From Anaeromyces robustus (taxonomy: Eukaryota; Neocallimastigomycota; Neocallimastigomycetes; Neocallimastigales; Neocallimastigaceae): 25,877 nt of DNA. The stretch is from positions 35,001 through 60,877 of the forward strand of contig MCFG01000399.1 of the NCBI GenBank assembly GCA_002104895.1, given 5' to 3'. The position numbers and the translations under genes are program-made. The stretch's first letter is position 1. The number at the start of each line of letters is the position of its first letter. Positions 22,698-25,877 of this stretch are shown here, one piece after another. Below the pieces are notes generated by a model that was not told the DNA's origin, did no database searches, and worked only from the letters and a program-made list of their open reading frames with translations.

Positions 22698-25655
22698 ATG
22701 GTACGGAATTTTTATAATAGTAACGAAAATAGTAATGTGTTTGTTCGTGGTTTCCGTTGTTATGGAATTGATATTAACAACACTAGCATTATCTTCATCA
22801 ATGGCCTTCACTCATGGACCAATGCATATATGATGGATTTTCTGGAATCGAAATTTAAGGAGTTCAACAAGTACATTCTTTCAGTTAAACGATCTATGTG
22901 TTCTAGAGGTTGGTATTTTAGGATCAAGGTTTTATCATCTGACTTCAAATTTGATGATTTCAAAAAGAAATTTGTATCACATATCTCAAATGCTCGCTTG
23001 TCGTATAGTAATTGCACTCATTATATTCGTAAAAGATCACTTCAACAGACCAGAAATCAACTATTTTCTTCTTCAACAAACTTTAATGATTCAATCAATA
23101 ACCAAAGTAATTCTACAACAAACTTTAATGATTCAATTAATAACCAAAGTAATTCTACTACAACATCCTCACAATCTAATACTTCAGATTCTTCTCAACG
23201 CAACTCATTAGTTAGTATACACTCTAATCTCAACTCTCTTAATTCTATCAAAGATAAATTTACTTTTTGTCTCAGTTGGAATACCAATGGATGGAACCAT
23301 GAAAAGAAAGATAGTATCGAATACTTTATCACATTATTCAAACCTCTTTTCCTCTGTTTTCAAGAAACAAAGAATGGTTCTGGTTCCAATAGTAGTCAAC
23401 CATGTAAAGTCACTATTCCCAATTACCGTTATTTTGTTAGAAGAGCAGTTGATAGTATTCCAGGCATGAGAGGTTTATTTTTAGGTTTTCATAAATCTTG
23501 TCAAGCAATACTTGAAGAGAATTCATTTAATTACATTATTTCCTTAACCAATTATAATATCTACGACTCTAAATGCTCTGTTGGAAATGTATATATCCCC
23601 GTCAGCTCTCATTCTACACAAGTGAAGTGTGCTTTAGCAGAAGTTATTGAATGGCTTAATATTCATCGTGATCATGCTTCTATTCTTGTTGGGGATTTTA
23701 ACATGAAAACAGTGGACCTTGAAGAAAAAATATCACAAATTAATGGTTGGATGATTTTACCTCTCAATAGTTCAAGAATCTCTTGGGTTCAAGGTAATCT
23801 ATCTTCAGATATTGATCATGCTTTGGTTAATTATAAAATGTTGAACCTTATATCGTATGCTTCTTTTATTGATTATCACCCAGTCTCTAATCATAAACCA
23901 ATGCTAGTATATTGTAAGAAAAACTTTGTTGATCTCTCCTTTACTCACCCAAAAAAGGTTGTTCAATGGAATAGAATTCGCTGTAAGGAAATGAAAAACG
24001 ATATTGTTGACAATAACAAGTTTGCTATTTTAAATAATGAGATTTTTAATAATCCTTATCTTTCTATTGATGATCTAGTTGATAAGTTTATTGATACATC
24101 TAATTCAATTGCAGAGGATCTTGAAATTACATCTTCTACTGAAATTAGGAAATCAATGTTCCATATGTCACGTAATATTTACTGTCTTCAAAGAATTAAA
24201 AGCTTGAAGTATCGACAAATTAAAAAGAGCCATTTAGATTATGAACCTAATCAATTTATTATCCTTGTTGCATCTTATAATAAATTATGCCAATCTATTC
24301 ATAAAAAATGTAATGAATTTAGAAGACAAAACTATTTATTTTGGATTAAAATAGGCTGCGAGGCTACCTTAAAAAATGACAGCAGAAAATCATGGTCATG
24401 GATTAAGAAGAATATTAAAAATAACAATCAGGTGTTATTTATACCTCATCCTATCAGAGACCACCAAGATAACTTAGTGTATAGTACTAAAGATCAATTA
24501 GATGTTTGGTGTAATTATTATAAGAAACTTAGTAATGACTCTACTGGACATAGCATGAATAAAAAATTCTGGAAGTATTCTCCCGCTATCAATCGTATAA
24601 AGAGTGGAAATAACATAGTATGGGATATTAACCAAGATATCAGCATTGAAGAAATCAAAAAGGCCATCCTTTCTATCCCTAACTTTAAAGCCTCGGGTCC
24701 CGACGGTATCCCTATTGAATTTTATAAAGCTTTAATTCCTGATTCCTCTTCAGATGACTCTGCAAATAATGATTCCTATATTCCGGCTGGTCTTAGTTGT
24801 TTCCATTTCTTAATTAATCGTATTTGGAATGGTGATTTTCCTATTTTTTGGAATAATGCATCCATTGTTTCTATTCCAAAAAAAGGCGATCTTTCTAATT
24901 GTGATAACTATCGTGGTATCTCTCTTATCAATAATGGTATTAAGATTCTTTCGAAAATTATTGCTTCTAGAATTTCTGAATATGGTATAAGTCATGGATT
25001 CATTAGACCAGAACAATTTGGCTTTCGGAATAAGGAAGAATGTATTAGTCTTTTTATCTCTATTCTTTCTATTTGTCAAAGACGTAAATTCAAAGGGGAA
25101 GATACTTATTTAGCTTTTCTGGATCTTAAAAAAGCTTACGATTCTGTGCCCATCTATAACATTTTATCGAAAATTTATACCCTTGGTATACAAGGAAAAT
25201 GCTTTCAATTTTTGGAGAACCTATATCTGTCTTCCAAAGCTTGTGTTAAAATTAATGGACAATTTTCCGATTCCTTCAGTATACTTAAAGGAGTTCGACA
25301 AGGATGTCCCTTATCTCCTATACTTTTTAATTTGTTTATCAACGACATCTTCAACGATTGCCTGCATAATGGTGTGAAAATAGATACTGAATATTGCTGT
25401 GGAGGATTATTTGCTGATGATATTGTTCTTTGTGCCCCTAGTAGATCTCGTATGAATAAACTTCTTCGCTCAGTTAGTAAATGGGCTAAGGACAATGAGA
25501 TGACTTTTGGAATTAATAAATGTGCCACATTTGCTGTTAGACATGAAAATTCGGAATATATTCTTAGAGAAGACCCTACCTTTTATTTAACAGGAATCCC
25601 AATCCCTAAAACAGATTGTTATACTTACCTTGGTGTTCCCTTCCACAAACTCTAG
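22698..25655 (+). CDS. LINE ORF: RRM-like N-terminus, APE endonuclease, reverse transcriptase
   Basis: The ORF has 985 residues. Residues about 28-105 (SIIFINGL, then a helix, SRGWYFRIKVLS) look like an RRM-type RNA-binding fold. A Ser/Asn linker with a 14-residue duplication follows. The endonuclease, from about residue 190, shows SWNTNGW, FQETKNG, NVYIPVSS, VGDFNMK, SDIDHALV and SNHKPM, the usual APE motifs with Asn in place of Asp in the last one. The reverse transcriptase, from about 648, shows ASGPDGIPIEFYK, NYRGISLIN, EQFGFR, LDLKKAYDSVP, GVRQGCPLSPILFN and FADD (905-908). It would nick the target and prime reverse transcription there. The stop at 25653 falls inside YLGVPFHK, where relatives continue; sequence like LDLKFVISKMKNKVSKALF follows in another frame and shifts again near 25730, so this copy lost its C-terminal region. 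Catalytic motifs are intact. Confidence 0.9.
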   Translation: MVRNFYNSNENSNVFVRGFRCYGIDINNTSIIFINGLHSWTNAYMMDFLESKFKEFNKYILSVKRSMCSRGWYFRIKVLSSDFKFDDFKKKFVSHISNARLSYSNCTHYIRKRSLQQTRNQLFSSSTNFNDSINNQSNSTTNFNDSINNQSNSTTTSSQSNTSDSSQRNSLVSIHSNLNSLNSIKDKFTFCLSWNTNGWNHEKKDSIEYFITLFKPLFLCFQETKNGSGSNSSQPCKVTIPNYRYFVRRAVDSIPGMRGLFLGFHKSCQAILEENSFNYIISLTNYNIYDSKCSVGNVYIPVSSHSTQVKCALAEVIEWLNIHRDHASILVGDFNMKTVDLEEKISQINGWMILPLNSSRISWVQGNLSSDIDHALVNYKMLNLISYASFIDYHPVSNHKPMLVYCKKNFVDLSFTHPKKVVQWNRIRCKEMKNDIVDNNKFAILNNEIFNNPYLSIDDLVDKFIDTSNSIAEDLEITSSTEIRKSMFHMSRNIYCLQRIKSLKYRQIKKSHLDYEPNQFIILVASYNKLCQSIHKKCNEFRRQNYLFWIKIGCEATLKNDSRKSWSWIKKNIKNNNQVLFIPHPIRDHQDNLVYSTKDQLDVWCNYYKKLSNDSTGHSMNKKFWKYSPAINRIKSGNNIVWDINQDISIEEIKKAILSIPNFKASGPDGIPIEFYKALIPDSSSDDSANNDSYIPAGLSCFHFLINRIWNGDFPIFWNNASIVSIPKKGDLSNCDNYRGISLINNGIKILSKIIASRISEYGISHGFIRPEQFGFRNKEECISLFISILSICQRRKFKGEDTYLAFLDLKKAYDSVPIYNILSKIYTLGIQGKCFQFLENLYLSSKACVKINGQFSDSFSILKGVRQGCPLSPILFNLFINDIFNDCLHNGVKIDTEYCCGGLFADDIVLCAPSRSRMNKLLRSVSKWAKDNEMTFGINKCATFAVRHENSEYILREDPTFYLTGIPIPKTDCYTYLGVPFHKL
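23074..23157 (+). repeat. 42-bp in-frame tandem duplication in the LINE linker
   Basis: Two adjacent 42-bp copies (23074-23115, 23116-23157) encode TNFNDSINNQSNST-like units and differ at about one base (CAATCAATAACC against CAATTAATAACC), with slight variation at the edges. They sit in the flexible linker between the RRM-like domain and the endonuclease. Confidence 0.9.
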
Positions 25656-25877
25656 ATTTAAAATTCGTTATTAGTAAAATGAAAAATAAAGTTAGTAAGG
25701 CTTTGTTTTCAATTCAAGGTTTTTTAAAAAAATGATCTGATTCCTATTCCTCTTAAAAGAACTTTATTCTCTGCAAAAGTTATTGGACAAGTTTCCTATT
25801 ACGCTCCTTTGCTTGGTTTCTAACAAAAACAATACTAGTTCTACACAAACAATTATTAACAAAGGTTTTTATTGGAT

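Larger units (their letters stand above)
22057..25877 (+). mobile_element. APE-type LINE (non-LTR retrotransposon), 3' end outside window
   Basis: The element comprises a 5' leader of about 640 bp (structured segment, then AT-rich sequence and a 29-A run), one long ORF encoding endonuclease and reverse transcriptase, and decayed sequence past 25655. Its composition is clearly less AT-biased than the host exons, as expected of a recently active mobile element. The 5' boundary is inferred from the composition change and the start of the structured segment. The 3' end, tail and target-site duplication lie beyond the right edge. Nothing like an ORF1 is seen upstream. The clade cannot be named safely without a tree. 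Confidence 0.85.

Noticed and set aside
22575-25528. Short ORFs overlapping the LINE (22575-22811 -, 22808-23017 -, 22951-23211 +, 23287-23469 +, 24810-25079 -, 25183-25377 +, 25205-25528 -)
   Set aside because: All are alternative frames of the LINE ORF, which carries the endonuclease and RT motifs.

Overview
The window is extremely AT-rich eukaryotic DNA. Intergenic stretches are almost only A and T, and the genes have many short introns, Asn and Lys/Glu low-complexity coding tracts and many tri- and tetranucleotide microsatellites. Together with a secreted Kre9/Knh1-like cell-wall-type protein family, this fits an anaerobic gut fungus (Neocallimastigomycota) best. That is inferred from style, not from a marker gene, and another AT-rich protist cannot be excluded.

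Layout, left to right. 1-1182 (-): the 5' half of a TCF25/Rqc1 gene, four exons in view, running off the left edge. 1183-5968: a gene desert with long (TTTA)n tracts and a recent ~129-bp tandem duplication. 5969-7364 and 8669-10116 (+): two tandem paralogues encoding secreted, probably GPI-anchored Kre9/Knh1-like proteins. They share intron positions and exon lengths and probably a 5'-UTR intron. 11388-13919 (-): a nine-exon gene for a NOXRED1/P5CR-like Rossmann protein. 14519-21524 (+): a complete ten-exon RAD2/XPG (ERCC5) DNA-repair endonuclease of 1690 residues, divergently arranged with the previous gene. 22057(?)-25877 (+): an APE-type LINE with one long ORF (RRM-like N-terminus, endonuclease, reverse transcriptase), decayed near its 3' end and running off the right edge.

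The host genes are unrelated housekeeping or cell-surface functions: ribosome quality control, cell wall, a redox-like protein and nucleotide excision repair. No operon-like or defence-island logic is visible.

The strongest unusual signals are: (i) two AT-AC, U12-type introns in RAD2, both with the donor ATATCCTTTT, the first splitting the codon of catalytic Asp30; (ii) a GC-richer structured segment at the LINE 5' end whose helices occur in the order of an HDV-like double pseudoknot; (iii) many SUMO-interaction-like patches in the RAD2 spacer; and (iv) the tandem Kre9-like pair with a conserved leader exon. Exon structures were derived by hand from splice signals, reading phase and remembered family sequences; the phases of all multi-exon models close.
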